This document shows, one piece after another, positions 50,894 through 58,626 of a DNA stretch of 64,000 bases. Numbering within the stretch: position 1 is the stretch's first letter; each line of letters starts with the position of its first letter. A model generated the notes under the pieces. That model ran no database searches, was not told where the DNA came from, and worked only from the letters and a program-made list of their open reading frames with translations. Made by a program: the position numbers and the translations under genes. Source of the stretch: JANOMH01 sp031422295. GTDB lineage: Bacteria; Pseudomonadota; Alphaproteobacteria; Rhodobacterales; Rhodobacteraceae. Location: the NCBI GenBank assembly GCA_031422295.1, contig JANOQM010000099.1, forward strand, positions 62,001 to 126,000. Reading direction: 5' to 3'.

Positions 50894-51822
50894 AACTGTC
50901 ATCCGACGCCCTGCGCCTAGCCCTGCCCGTCATGGCGCTGACCACGCTGCTGGTCAGCGTATTCATCCTGAAACCCAACACGATCAGCTACACGGGCCTG
51001 CATCTGCTGTTCAAACTGGGTATCCCGATCGCGCTGGCCACCTTGGCGCAAATGATCATTATGGGGGTGGGTGACCTTGACCTGTCAATGGGGGCTTTTG
51101 TCAGTTTCGTGGCCTGTGTGGCGGCAACTTACCTTGTGGATCAACCGCTTGTCGGCTGGCTGATCTTGTTGGCCGCTGTCGGCACTTATGCGCTGATCGG
51201 GGTGGTCATCGCCCTGCGCGGGCTGCCGTCCATCGTGGTGACTTTGGGGATGAGTTTCATCTGGTCCGGCCTTGCCGTATTGATCCTGCCCGCACCGGGC
51301 GGCACAGCACCCGGCTGGGTAGCCGCCAGTATGGGCTGGAAACCACCGCTCTTACCTCTCGGCCTCGTCGCCTCGGCGGTCATCGCGCTGATCGCCCACC
51401 TACTCATCATGCGGTCGTCTTTCGGCGTATTGCTGCGCGGCATCGGTGGCAATGAACGCTCGGTCGCACGGGCGGGCTGGTCGGTATTGGAAGCCCGCGC
51501 TTTGGCCTATGCAACAGCCGCTATGTTCGCCGTGGCCTCGGGCATTACCCTTGTGGGCCTTATGACATCCGCCGACGCCAACATCGCCCTGCGCTACACT
51601 TTGCTGTCAATCGCAGGTGTCATCCTTGGCGGGGGCGAATTTATCGGTGGGCGAATCTCGGCCGTAGGCGCGGTGATTGGCGCGCTGACCTTGCTGCTGG
51701 CAGGGTCTTTCCTGACATTCCTGCATGTGCCCAGTGATTGGCAGATCGGGGCACAAGGGATGATCCTGATCGTGATCCTTGCCCTGCGGTTGCTGCTGGG
51801 GCGGTGGGAGCGCAAGGCATGA
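50890..51822 (+). CDS. Sugar ABC transporter permease, RbsC-type (first)
   Basis: A 310-residue inner-membrane permease of the BPD_transp_2 family, with eight to ten hydrophobic helices. MIIMGVGDLDLSMGAFVSF and ALRGLPSIVVTLGMSFIW are typical. It pairs with the following paralogous permease, with ATGA overlaps on both sides. Confidence 0.85.
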   Translation: MKLSSDALRLALPVMALTTLLVSVFILKPNTISYTGLHLLFKLGIPIALATLAQMIIMGVGDLDLSMGAFVSFVACVAATYLVDQPLVGWLILLAAVGTYALIGVVIALRGLPSIVVTLGMSFIWSGLAVLILPAPGGTAPGWVAASMGWKPPLLPLGLVASAVIALIAHLLIMRSSFGVLLRGIGGNERSVARAGWSVLEARALAYATAAMFAVASGITLVGLMTSADANIALRYTLLSIAGVILGGGEFIGGRISAVGAVIGALTLLLAGSFLTFLHVPSDWQIGAQGMILIVILALRLLLGRWERKA

Positions 51823-52757
51823 TTATGTTGCAAAAACCATGGCTCTGGTCGTTTGTCGCAGCCGTGTCAGTCTGGCTTGTGACCATCCTTGCCACCGGCG
51901 GGGCGTCTAGCATCGGGTTGACGCAGGCCACCCTGACTTTTGCCAGCTTCAGCGTCATCGTTGGCATTGGCCAGATGTTTGTCATTACGCTTGGGCCGGG
52001 CAATATCGATCTTGCGGTGCCATCGACCATGACACTGGCGGGCACCGTGGCCCTAAAATTCATGGGCGAAGACAATGGCTTGATCGTGCCCGGTCTGGCC
52101 ATTGCAGTCGGGATTGGCATCGCCATTGGCATCATCAACTATGTGCTGATCAAAGCGTTGCGCATTCCGCCGATCATCGCGACCCTCGCGATGAGTTTCA
52201 TTATCCAATCGGCGGCGATTGCCACCAACCGGGGGCTGCGGATCAAACCGCCCACCTTGCTGGCAGATTTCACGACCGGCTTTACCTTTGGTATCCCGAA
52301 CCTCGCTTATATCGCGTTGGGCATCAGTCTGCTGGCATGGATTTTGCTGATGCGCACCACCTATGGCCGCTGGATTTCCGCCATCGGGCAAAGCCTGCCT
52401 GCGGCCCGCATGGCAAGTATCCCGGTCGATGGAACGCGGGCAGTGACCTATGTCCTTTGCGCCACACTGGCCGCTATCTGCGGGTATCTTCTAGCCTGTT
52501 TTTCGGGCGGTGCCGCCCTGAACATGGGGTCCGAATATCTGCTGATGTCCATTGCGGTCGTGGTCATTGGCGGCACGGCGGTCGCGGGCGGCGACAGCAA
52601 TGTGCCCGGCATCTGGGGGGCCTCGCTGTTCATGTTCCTGATCGTGTCGATGCTGAATACCTATCAATTCAGCGCCGGATTCCGGATGATTTCAACCGGA
52701 GCCATCATTATTGCCGTCATCCTTTTGGCCTCGCGTGGGCCAAATTCCACCCGGTAA
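51819..52757 (+). CDS. Sugar ABC transporter permease, RbsC-type (second)
   Basis: A 312-residue BPD_transp_2 permease (MFVITLGPGNIDLAVPSTMTLAG and IKALRIPPIIATLAMSFI near the centre). Two different permeases in one CUT2 operon imply a heterodimeric channel. The start overlaps the previous gene; a second ATG two codons later is an alternative. The lactonase gene follows 10 bp later. Confidence 0.85.
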   Translation: MIMLQKPWLWSFVAAVSVWLVTILATGGASSIGLTQATLTFASFSVIVGIGQMFVITLGPGNIDLAVPSTMTLAGTVALKFMGEDNGLIVPGLAIAVGIGIAIGIINYVLIKALRIPPIIATLAMSFIIQSAAIATNRGLRIKPPTLLADFTTGFTFGIPNLAYIALGISLLAWILLMRTTYGRWISAIGQSLPAARMASIPVDGTRAVTYVLCATLAAICGYLLACFSGGAALNMGSEYLLMSIAVVVIGGTAVAGGDSNVPGIWGASLFMFLIVSMLNTYQFSAGFRMISTGAIIIAVILLASRGPNSTR

Positions 52758-52767
52758 GAGGCCCAAA

Positions 52768-53670
52768 ATGCCCTCAATCTTTGAAATCCACGATCCGCGA
52801 TTCCGGCATCTAACGGTGGGTAGCGCCGGATTGGATGTGATCGCCAGCGGTCTGCGCTGGGCCGAAGGGCCGGTCTGGTTTAGCGACCATAATTGCCTGC
52901 TGTTCAGCGACATTCCGAACCAGCGGATCATGCGCTGGGTGCCGGGTGGGGTGGCCATTGTGTTCCGCGAGCCGTCAAACTTTGCAAACGGGCACAACCG
53001 CGACCGGCAGGGGCGGCTGATCAGTTGCGAACACGGAACCCGGCGGGTCACGCGGACCGAGATTGATGGGTCTATAACGGTGCTGGCTGACAGCTATATG
53101 GGTAAAAAACTGAATTCCCCCAATGACCTGATCTGCCATTCGGATGGGTCAATCTGGTTCACCGACCCCACTTATGGGATCATGTCGGATTACGAGGGCT
53201 ACCGGGCCGACCCTGAACAACTTACCCGAAACGTCTTTCGGATCGACCCGGTTGGGACATTAACTGTTGTCTGCGACGACTTCAACCAGCCCAACGGACT
53301 GGCCTTTTCCCCCGACGAAAGGACCCTCTATATCGCCGATAGTGCGGCCAGCCACGACCCAGCGATGCCGCGGCACATCCGGGCCTTTGACGTTGACGAA
53401 CGGACCCTCAATAATCCGCGCATCTTTGCCCATATCGACAAAGGCCTGCCCGACGGAATCCGCACCGACATGTTCGGCAATCTATGGTCCTCTGCGGCAG
53501 ATGGCGTACATTGTTTTGGCGCGGACGGAACACTTCTGGGCAAGATCCTGATCCCCGAAGTGGTCGCAAACCTGTGCTTTGGCGGCCCGCGCCGCAACCG
53601 GCTGTTCATTACCGCGACAACGTCGGTCTATGCCGTTTATCTGGCCACCAGCGGGGCGCAAAAACCCTAA
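52768..53670 (+). CDS. SMP-30/gluconolactonase-family lactonase (second copy)
   Basis: A 300-residue SMP-30/LRE-like propeller. Metal-binding residues are visible in LRWAEGPVWF (E), NSPNDLICHSDGSIWFTDP (N) and NQPNGLAFSPDE (N, D). AGAGG precedes the ATG. It ends the sugar-importer operon, so the imported sugar is probably oxidised to a lactone which this enzyme opens. It is only distantly like the 27620 protein. Confidence 0.82.
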   Translation: MPSIFEIHDPRFRHLTVGSAGLDVIASGLRWAEGPVWFSDHNCLLFSDIPNQRIMRWVPGGVAIVFREPSNFANGHNRDRQGRLISCEHGTRRVTRTEIDGSITVLADSYMGKKLNSPNDLICHSDGSIWFTDPTYGIMSDYEGYRADPEQLTRNVFRIDPVGTLTVVCDDFNQPNGLAFSPDERTLYIADSAASHDPAMPRHIRAFDVDERTLNNPRIFAHIDKGLPDGIRTDMFGNLWSSAADGVHCFGADGTLLGKILIPEVVANLCFGGPRRNRLFITATTSVYAVYLATSGAQKP

Positions 53671-53689
53671 CCACGCGCTTTCGTCCGCA

Positions 53690-53719
53690 TTCTTTTGGTC
53701 TTAAATAACCCCGGTCGGC
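53690..53719 (+). repeat. Degenerate TTCTTTTGG...AAATAACCCCGG repeat
   Basis: It resembles the 31578 repeat, with mutations in the CG-rich core. It follows the SMP-30 stop and marks the start of a gene-poor, decayed region. Confidence 0.45.
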
Positions 53720-53800
53720 TTTGTCTCGCCATTGATGGGATAGATCGCTGCTACTCCCAGCGTTGCGTTGCACCAGAGTGGGTTGTCGTCGAACCCCGAT

Positions 53801-53932
53801 TGCATCGCCCCGGGTTTGCCGGAGCGCATCAACTTAAGTAAGCATGATGGTATGACGAAAAGCAGAACGGTAAATTACTACTCTCCTGAGGTCCGCGCGC
53901 GGGCGGTCCGGATGGGCGTTGAGCATCAAGGC
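53801..53932 (+). mobile_element. IS3-family remnant: left end and truncated transposase OrfA
   Basis: The sequence TGCATCGCCCCGGGTTTGCC is a plausible IS terminal repeat. ATG at 53852 opens a reading frame (MTKSRTVNYYSPEVRARAVRM and EHQGSY) that matches the N-terminus of IS3-family OrfA transposases. Homology ends after about 27 residues, where it runs into the opposing rpmC fragment. No right end or OrfB is present. The element therefore looks cut by a recombination that joined it to rpmC. Confidence 0.75.
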
Positions 53933-54073
53933 TCTTACGAAGCGCAGGCGGGGGGTATTTTCCGTCTGGCCAGCGGCCTGCAGGAACCGCAAGTTGAACG
54001 ATTCTTTTTTCAAAGCGACAAGTGCGGTCCGTAACTCGTCCGAGGTCTTGCCCCGCATTGCAGTGGCGTCCAT
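53933..54073 (-). pseudogene. rpmC: Truncated ribosomal protein L29 gene copy
   Basis: On the minus strand MDATAMRGKTSDELRTAL and KKESFNLRFLQAAGQTENTPR match the first about 47 residues of L29, with a proper AAAGGA ribosome site. Homology stops at the IS3 remnant; the frame then runs through antisense IS sequence. L29 is essential, so an intact copy must exist elsewhere. This one looks like a fragment of a displaced S10-operon segment (see rplP fragment at 55360). Confidence 0.8.
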
Positions 54074-54252
54074 CGCCATATTCCTTTGTCCACATCACTG
54101 GAGGGCCCCTGTCACGGGTCACCCTGATTCCAGTGGAGTTCGAGATGGGAGAGTGCTCTAGGGGGGATTGGGGGGGGCAAGGGGGGAATGAAGTTAGGTT
54201 GAAGATCGGGCTTCGTTCCGAGTCTTTGTCGGGCAAATTGCCACGCCACGAC
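54074..54252. other. Intergenic stretch without recognised gene
   Basis: About 180 bp between the rpmC fragment and the unknown secreted protein gene. It contains poly-G runs (around 54160-54186) but no clear coding frame or structure. With the neighbouring remnants, the gap from 53671 to 54252 has no intact gene. Confidence 0.6.
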
Positions 54253-54657
54253 CTACAGGCTGACTCCATAGGCTCCTGCTGAGATATGCGTTATACGACC
54301 TTCAAACATCGAGACATTTGCTTGCGCTGAATAACCATCAGTTAGCCACTTCCAAGGCCATTGTCGCGGAAGGCCAAATACAAAAACCATATCAACCCAA
54401 TAGCTTCCCGCTCCGCTTTGCTGTGGCGGGACTGCACGTTCATGCCGCAACTCCCATCCAACGGAGGAAAACCACGAGCTAACGAGCTCTGGATCACATT
54501 CAATCCCCAACAGGGCAAACCCATCGTGGTCCGACGCGATATTTGCAAAAGAGTCATTCATCAGGCCGCGCATTTGCTCAAGCTTGTCTTGACACTCATC
54601 GGCCCGCGCTCCCAACGCAAATAGCACCAAGTAAGTGACCAAAAGATACGTCTTCAC
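54253..54657 (-). CDS. Small secreted protein of unknown function
   Basis: A 134-residue protein with a probable signal peptide (MKTYLLVTYLVLFALGARA, cleavage before DECQDKLEQM) and two cysteines in the mature part. I do not recognise a family. It overlaps the antitoxin gene by 4 bp and could be co-transcribed with it. GC content is lower than in the flanking operons, in keeping with the island around it. Confidence 0.55.
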   Translation of the reverse strand: MKTYLLVTYLVLFALGARADECQDKLEQMRGLMNDSFANIASDHDGFALLGIECDPELVSSWFSSVGWELRHERAVPPQQSGAGSYWVDMVFVFGLPRQWPWKWLTDGYSAQANVSMFEGRITHISAGAYGVSL

Positions 54658-54944
54658 TGCCCCACTGGCTGTATCACAACCTGCATCCCCAACGCCTTCA
54701 ACACCCCCAGCAGCGTCGACAGCTTCGGATCGCCCTGCGTTGAAAGGCTTTTGTATAACCCCTGCCGCGACAGGCTTGCGTCCTTGGCCGTCTCGGCCAT
54801 CCCGCGGGCGCGGGCGACGGTGGCAAGCGATTTTCGGATGATCGCGTCATCGCCTGACTCAAAAGCCTGCGAAAGATATTCCGCCTGCGCCTCTTCCGAG
54901 GTCAGGTAGTTCGCGGAATCATAGGCAATTGTTTCAAGTGGCAT
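54654..54944 (-). CDS. HigA-like addiction-module antidote (Xre helix-turn-helix)
   Basis: A 96-residue protein matching the probable addiction-module antidote family. A helix-turn-helix occupies the C-terminal two thirds (RKSLATVARARGM, DASLSRQGLYKSLS, PKLSTLLGVLKALGM). It lies 2 bp after the RelE/ParE-like toxin gene on the same strand, a toxin-first order typical of HigBA-like pairs. It should bind the toxin and repress the operon. Confidence 0.85.
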   Translation of the reverse strand: MPLETIAYDSANYLTSEEAQAEYLSQAFESGDDAIIRKSLATVARARGMAETAKDASLSRQGLYKSLSTQGDPKLSTLLGVLKALGMQVVIQPVGQ

Positions 54945-54946
54945 TT

Positions 54947-55234
54947 TCAGTTCTCCTTGGCCATTAAGCGGGCCTTCGCGATGTCCCGCGCTTGTGTCGA
55001 CTTATCGCCACCACACAGAAGGACGACGATCACATCTTCCCGACGCACGAAGTAAATGCGGTAACCCGGCCCATATTCGATCCGCAACTCGCCGATCCCG
55101 TCGAAATACTTGACGTCGCCGAAATGGCCCTCTTCGACTCGGTCAAGTCGAATGGCAATCCGCGCTTGGGCGCGGCGGTCACGAAGTCGAGCGAGCCAGG
55201 TTGAGAACTCCAGGGTCGGCCGAAGCAACAACAT
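54947..55234 (-). CDS. RelE/ParE-superfamily toxin (HigB-like)
   Basis: A 95-residue protein of the phage-derived/addiction-module RelE-like killer family (FSTWLARLRDRRAQARIAIR, GDVKYFDGIGELRIEYGPGYRIYF, LLCGGDKSTQARDI). The family usually cleaves mRNA at the ribosome. It is encoded just upstream of its antidote. The pair lies between rplP and rpmC fragments, that is, inside a displaced piece of the S10 operon. Confidence 0.87.
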   Translation of the reverse strand: MLLLRPTLEFSTWLARLRDRRAQARIAIRLDRVEEGHFGDVKYFDGIGELRIEYGPGYRIYFVRREDVIVVLLCGGDKSTQARDIAKARLMAKEN

Positions 55235-55291
55235 GCGATTACCTAGCAGTTACGTTTTGATTTGTCAACTACAGGCGACACATCCCCCGCA

Positions 55292-55327
55292 GACAAAGCA
55301 AAAGGCCCCACCGTTTCCGGCAGGGCC
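55292..55327 (-). terminator. Intrinsic terminator after the rplP fragment
   Basis: On the minus strand GGCCCTGCC and GGTGGGGCC form a 9-bp stem (two G-U pairs) with a GGAAAC loop, followed by TTTTGCTTT. It lies between the rplP remnant and the toxin gene and would separate their transcription. Confidence 0.75.
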
Positions 55328-55338
55328 ATTGTCGTAGG

Positions 55339-55353
55339 GTGGGTAAAACCCAC
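55339..55353. repeat. GTGGGTAAAACCCAC dyad
   Basis: A short member of the GTGGGTTnnAACCCAC repeat family (others at 20001-20059 and 36709-36809), lying just after the rplP fragment stop. Confidence 0.6.
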
Positions 55354-55359
55354 TCGTAA

Positions 55360-55491
55360 TTACCAATCCTCGCGAACCACCGTCCGGGTCTTGATCGGCA
55401 GCTTCATCGCGGCCAGACGCAGCGCCTCGCGGGCCACCTCTTCCGAAACGCCGTCGATCTCGAACATGATCCGACCGGGTTTGACCTTGGA
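55360..55491 (-). pseudogene. rplP: C-terminal fragment of ribosomal protein L16 gene
   Basis: On the minus strand SKVKPGRIMFEIDGVSEEVA and REALRLAAMKLPIKTRTVV followed by REDW and stop match the last about 43 residues of alphaproteobacterial L16. No L16 sequence precedes it; upstream DNA belongs to a different small gene. With the rpmC fragment it reconstructs the rplP-rpmC junction of the S10 operon, with the toxin-antitoxin genes between. Confidence 0.85.
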
Positions 55492-55510
55492 CGCTGGCGC
55501 ATGCATCACC

Positions 55511-55933
55511 CTAGGGCCGCGGGCTAAAGGTCACGCCGACCAGATACTCGTTGGCGGTATTCGCATCAATCTCTTGCCTCACCCAGACCACAAGGTTCGT
55601 CCCAACCTCAGTCAGTTCATAGACCACCAGATAATCCGTGCCTTCATCCCGCGTCCGACCGTCCCGGGCCACGTCGACTCCAATCCCCGGATCATTCCAG
55701 TTGGGCAGTACGAAGACCGGGTTCACCAGCCACATCGTTCCTTCGCGGGCCGCGTCATCATAGAGGGCGATCATTTCAAACCTGAACGCGGCAGGCCTGG
55801 TATCATCACGCGGAACGATGAACGCCTGTTGCGCCGGGTCATAGATCGGGGCGGTATGGCTGCGTTCCACCGCTTCCATCCATAACTCGGGGCCAAGTGA
55901 CACTGGCGGCGGCGCCAGCCTTAACATCAGCAT
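55511..55933 (-). CDS. Protein of unknown function, 140 residues
   Basis: A soluble-looking protein starting MLMLRLAPPPVSLGPE, with about 140 residues and no signal peptide or recognised domain. It contains several Trp/Tyr-rich segments (YDPAQQAFIVPRDD, MWLVNPVFVLPNW). It lies between tRNA-Met and the rplP fragment, on the same strand, in a region of accessory genes. It may be a cargo gene; the coding call rests on length and composition only. Confidence 0.5.
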   Translation of the reverse strand: MLMLRLAPPPVSLGPELWMEAVERSHTAPIYDPAQQAFIVPRDDTRPAAFRFEMIALYDDAAREGTMWLVNPVFVLPNWNDPGIGVDVARDGRTRDEGTDYLVVYELTEVGTNLVVWVRQEIDANTANEYLVGVTFSPRP

Positions 55934-55948
55934 AAAACACGGGGGTTT

Positions 55949-56025
55949 TGGTAGCGAGAGAGGGATTTGAACCCCCGACCCCAGGATTATGATTCCCGTG
56001 CTCTAACCAACTGAGCTACCTCGCC
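55949..56025 (-). tRNA. tRNA-Met (anticodon CAT), elongator type
   Basis: A 77-nt cloverleaf including encoded CCA. The acceptor stem is GGCGAGG with TCTCGCT, the D-arm has AGCTCAGTTGGTTAGAGC, the anticodon loop is ATCATAA in a CGGGA/TCCTG stem, and the T-arm has GGGTTCAAATC. CAT could also be the tRNA-Ile2 precursor, but the body resembles elongator Met. It marks the edge of the accessory region. Confidence 0.93.
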
Positions 56026-56169
56026 AGATCGGGCGTGACATAGGCCAGCCCCCGGGCCACGTCAACCTTGAAATAAGGACTTTCAGCCCGGCCCCGGGGC
56101 TTCTCACCGTCCCTGAATTGCGTCATGGTTTTTCCGGGTCTGTACGCCCAAACCTAACGGAGACAGCAG

Positions 56170-57588
56170 ATGGACATCCTGCATCAGCTACGTGACATCC
56201 TGGGGGCAGAGCACGTCTTGACCGGGGCGGATACTGCCCGCTGGACACAGGATTGGACTGGCAGTTACCCGTCCAGTCCATTGGCGGTGGTCCGGCCCGC
56301 AAATACCGCCCAAGTCTCGCAAATCATGGCCCTGGCCCATGCCACCCGAACGCCGGTCAGCCCGGTGTCGGGCAACACCGGCCTGACCGGCGGGGCGCAA
56401 TCGGTTGGCGGGCTGAAACTGTCGCTCGACCGGATGAACCGCATCCGCGAAATCCGGCCAGCGGGGCGGATTGCGATTGTCGAGGCGGGGGTGATCCTGT
56501 CGGCCCTGCATGCGGCGGCTGATGTGCATGACTTGATCTTTCCGCTGACTTTTGGGGCGCGCGGGTCTGCAATGATCGGCGGGGTTCTGTCCACCAATGC
56601 CGGCGGATCCAACGTGCTGCGTTACGGCAATACCCGCGATTTATGTCTGGGGATTGAGGTGGTTCTGGCCGATGGCCGGATCATGAATCTGATGTCGGAA
56701 CTGCACAAGGACAATTCCGGCCTGAACCTGCGTCACCTGATCATCGGGGCCGAAGGGCAGTTGGGTATCATCACCGCTGCCGTGATGAAATTACGACCGA
56801 AACCAAAGGCTTACGCCACAGCCATGGTGGCTGTACCGACGCTGGATGACGCGCTTTCCCTGCTGCATAAAATGCAGGATCTGACCGGCGGGGCGGTTGA
56901 GGCGTTCGAATACATGCCGCGCAGTTACATCACCGAACATCTGGCGATGTTCCCCGATGCGCGGGCGCCGTTTGCGGAAAGTTATGATGTGAATATCATG
57001 ATCGAGGTTGGGGCCACGGCGCTGCATGACGCCGCGCCCCTGCTCGATGGCACGGTCCCGGTGGTTAATCTGCTTGAAACGACACTGGGGCATATGCTGG
57101 AAAATGGCACATTGCTGGATGCGGTTATCGCCCAATCGGAAGGGCAGCGGCGCGAGATGTGGGCGCGGCGCGAGGCTGCGGCCGATATCATGCAGCACCG
57201 CATGCCGTTTGTGGATACCGATGTCGCTGTGCCGCTGGACCGGGTGGCTGCATTTCTGGCAACGGTGGTGGCGCGGGTCCATGCAGTTGACCCCGCTGCT
57301 GGTGATTTCTGCGTTGCCCATCTGGGGGATGGAAACTTGCATTACACTGTCTTTCCGTCAACCGATGACCCCAAGCTGGCCGAGGCTTTGCGGGAGGCGG
57401 TCGAAGATGTGGTGCTGGCCTTTGGCGGTAGTTTTTCCGCCGAACACGGGATTGGTCAATCGAAACTGGGGTCAATGGCCCGGCGCAAAGATCCGGTGGC
57501 GCTGGATGTGATGCGGGCGATCAAGGCCGCACTTGACCCATTGGGCATTCTGAACCCCGGCAAGGTTATTCCCGACAGAACGCCGTAA
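56170..57588 (+). CDS. FAD-binding oxidase, GlcD / D-2-hydroxyglutarate or D-lactate dehydrogenase family
   Basis: A 472-residue flavoprotein. Residues about 35-215 form the FAD-binding PCMH domain (PVSPVSGNTGLTGGA, GGVLSTNAGGSNVLRYGNTR, IGAEGQLGIITAA). The C-terminal domain has the metal-binding HLGDGNLHY and EHGIGQSK motifs. It oxidises a D-2-hydroxyacid. The particular substrate is not determined by sequence. It is a single gene between tRNA-Met and hemC. Confidence 0.85.
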   Translation: MDILHQLRDILGAEHVLTGADTARWTQDWTGSYPSSPLAVVRPANTAQVSQIMALAHATRTPVSPVSGNTGLTGGAQSVGGLKLSLDRMNRIREIRPAGRIAIVEAGVILSALHAAADVHDLIFPLTFGARGSAMIGGVLSTNAGGSNVLRYGNTRDLCLGIEVVLADGRIMNLMSELHKDNSGLNLRHLIIGAEGQLGIITAAVMKLRPKPKAYATAMVAVPTLDDALSLLHKMQDLTGGAVEAFEYMPRSYITEHLAMFPDARAPFAESYDVNIMIEVGATALHDAAPLLDGTVPVVNLLETTLGHMLENGTLLDAVIAQSEGQRREMWARREAAADIMQHRMPFVDTDVAVPLDRVAAFLATVVARVHAVDPAAGDFCVAHLGDGNLHYTVFPSTDDPKLAEALREAVEDVVLAFGGSFSAEHGIGQSKLGSMARRKDPVALDVMRAIKAALDPLGILNPGKVIPDRTP

Positions 57589-57599
57589 CGCCCTGATCC

Positions 57600-58535
57600 T
57601 TAAAAGAAATTCGGCCCCGCACGCGTTAGCAGGCCGCTTGCCATATGGCGGCCCAGTGCGGCCCCATCCTCGATCGGGGCGTCGCCTGCATCGGCCAGCA
57701 CTTCGGTCCCGTCGATGCGCAAAATCTCGCCCCGCAGGGTCAGGGTGCCGCCGGATAATTCGGCCAAACCGCCAATCGGGGTTTCGCAGGACCCATCCAA
57801 TGCGGCCAGAAATGACCTTTCGGCAATCAGGCGCTGGCCGGTGGGGCCATCATGGATCGCCTCCAGCAATGCGGCGGTGCGAAGGTCATCCAGCCGCCGC
57901 TCGATCCCAATGGCGCCTTGGGCCACGGCGGGCAACATCTCTGCAGGATCAATGGGTTGGCGGGGGACATCGGTCATGTTCAGGCGGTTCAGCCCGGCCA
58001 TGGCGAGGAAGGTTGCCTGTGCTATGCCTTCGGAAAGTTTGCGCAGCCGGGTTTGGACATTGCCGCGAAATTCGACGATCTGCAGGTCTGGGCGGCGGTG
58101 TAGCAACTGGGCCTTGCGGCGCAGGCTGGAGGTGCCGATGACCGCCCCCTGTGGCAGGTCGGACAGGCCGCCGGGGGTGAGCGAGATATAGGCGTCGCGC
58201 ACATCTTCACGCGGTAAATAGGTGTTCAGGATCAACCCCTTGGGCTGATCAACCGGCATATCCTTCATCGAATGCACTGCAATGTCGATGGACCCGTCCA
58301 GCAAGGCATCCTCGATCTCGCGGGTGAACAGGCCTTTGCCGCCAATCTCTTTCAAGGGGCGATCCTGAATGGCGTCACCAGTGACTTTAATCACAACGAT
58401 TTCAAAGGCTTCCAAGGGAAGATCAAAGGCTGCGGCCAGCCTTGCGCGGGTTTCATGTGCTTGCACCAACGCAAGCGGCGAACCACGGGTGCCGATTTTC
58501 AGCGGTTGGGCGGAACTGGGGAGCGAACTTGTCAT
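57600..58535 (-). CDS. hemC: Hydroxymethylbilane synthase (porphobilinogen deaminase)
   Basis: A 311-residue enzyme that joins four porphobilinogens. GTRGSPLALVQAHETR, the GLFTREIEDALLDGSIDIAVHSMKD region (split at about residues 69-92), GTSSLRRKAQL and the cofactor-attaching cysteine in DGSCETPIG are visible. It is divergent from hemE, the usual alphaproteobacterial arrangement; a candidate PpsR/CrtJ-type site lies in between. Confidence 0.93.
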   Translation of the reverse strand: MTSSLPSSAQPLKIGTRGSPLALVQAHETRARLAAAFDLPLEAFEIVVIKVTGDAIQDRPLKEIGGKGLFTREIEDALLDGSIDIAVHSMKDMPVDQPKGLILNTYLPREDVRDAYISLTPGGLSDLPQGAVIGTSSLRRKAQLLHRRPDLQIVEFRGNVQTRLRKLSEGIAQATFLAMAGLNRLNMTDVPRQPIDPAEMLPAVAQGAIGIERRLDDLRTAALLEAIHDGPTGQRLIAERSFLAALDGSCETPIGGLAELSGGTLTLRGEILRIDGTEVLADAGDAPIEDGAALGRHMASGLLTRAGPNFF

Positions 58536-58551
58536 GACGCGGTTCTAAACA

Positions 58552-58569
58552 TGTCAATGAAAACTGACA
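58552..58569. promoter_or_regulatory. Candidate PpsR/CrtJ-type box in the hemC-hemE gap
   Basis: TGTCAATGAAAACTGACA is an inverted TGTCA/TGACA with the spacing of the TGT-N12-ACA box bound by PpsR/CrtJ in phototrophic Rhodobacterales, where hem genes are known targets. It lies 17 bp before hemC and 58-75 bp before hemE. It implies, but does not prove, a phototrophic host or ancestor. A TTGACA at 58576-58581 is a -35 candidate for hemE. Confidence 0.5.
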
Positions 58570-58626
58570 ACTACCTTGACAAGGCCCGGTGGGCTTGGGA
58601 CGACAGGCGCGACCAAAGGAGCTGTC

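Noticed and set aside
53834..55510. Treating rpmC and rplP sequences as the real S10 operon
   Set aside because: Only the end of L16 and the beginning of L29 are present, no rpsQ or rplV adjoin, and an IS3 fragment cuts L29. These are pseudogene fragments.
55949..56025. tRNA-Ile2 (CAT) instead of tRNA-Met
   Set aside because: The anticodon fits both, but the acceptor and anticodon-stem sequence resembles alphaproteobacterial elongator Met; left as Met with this caveat.
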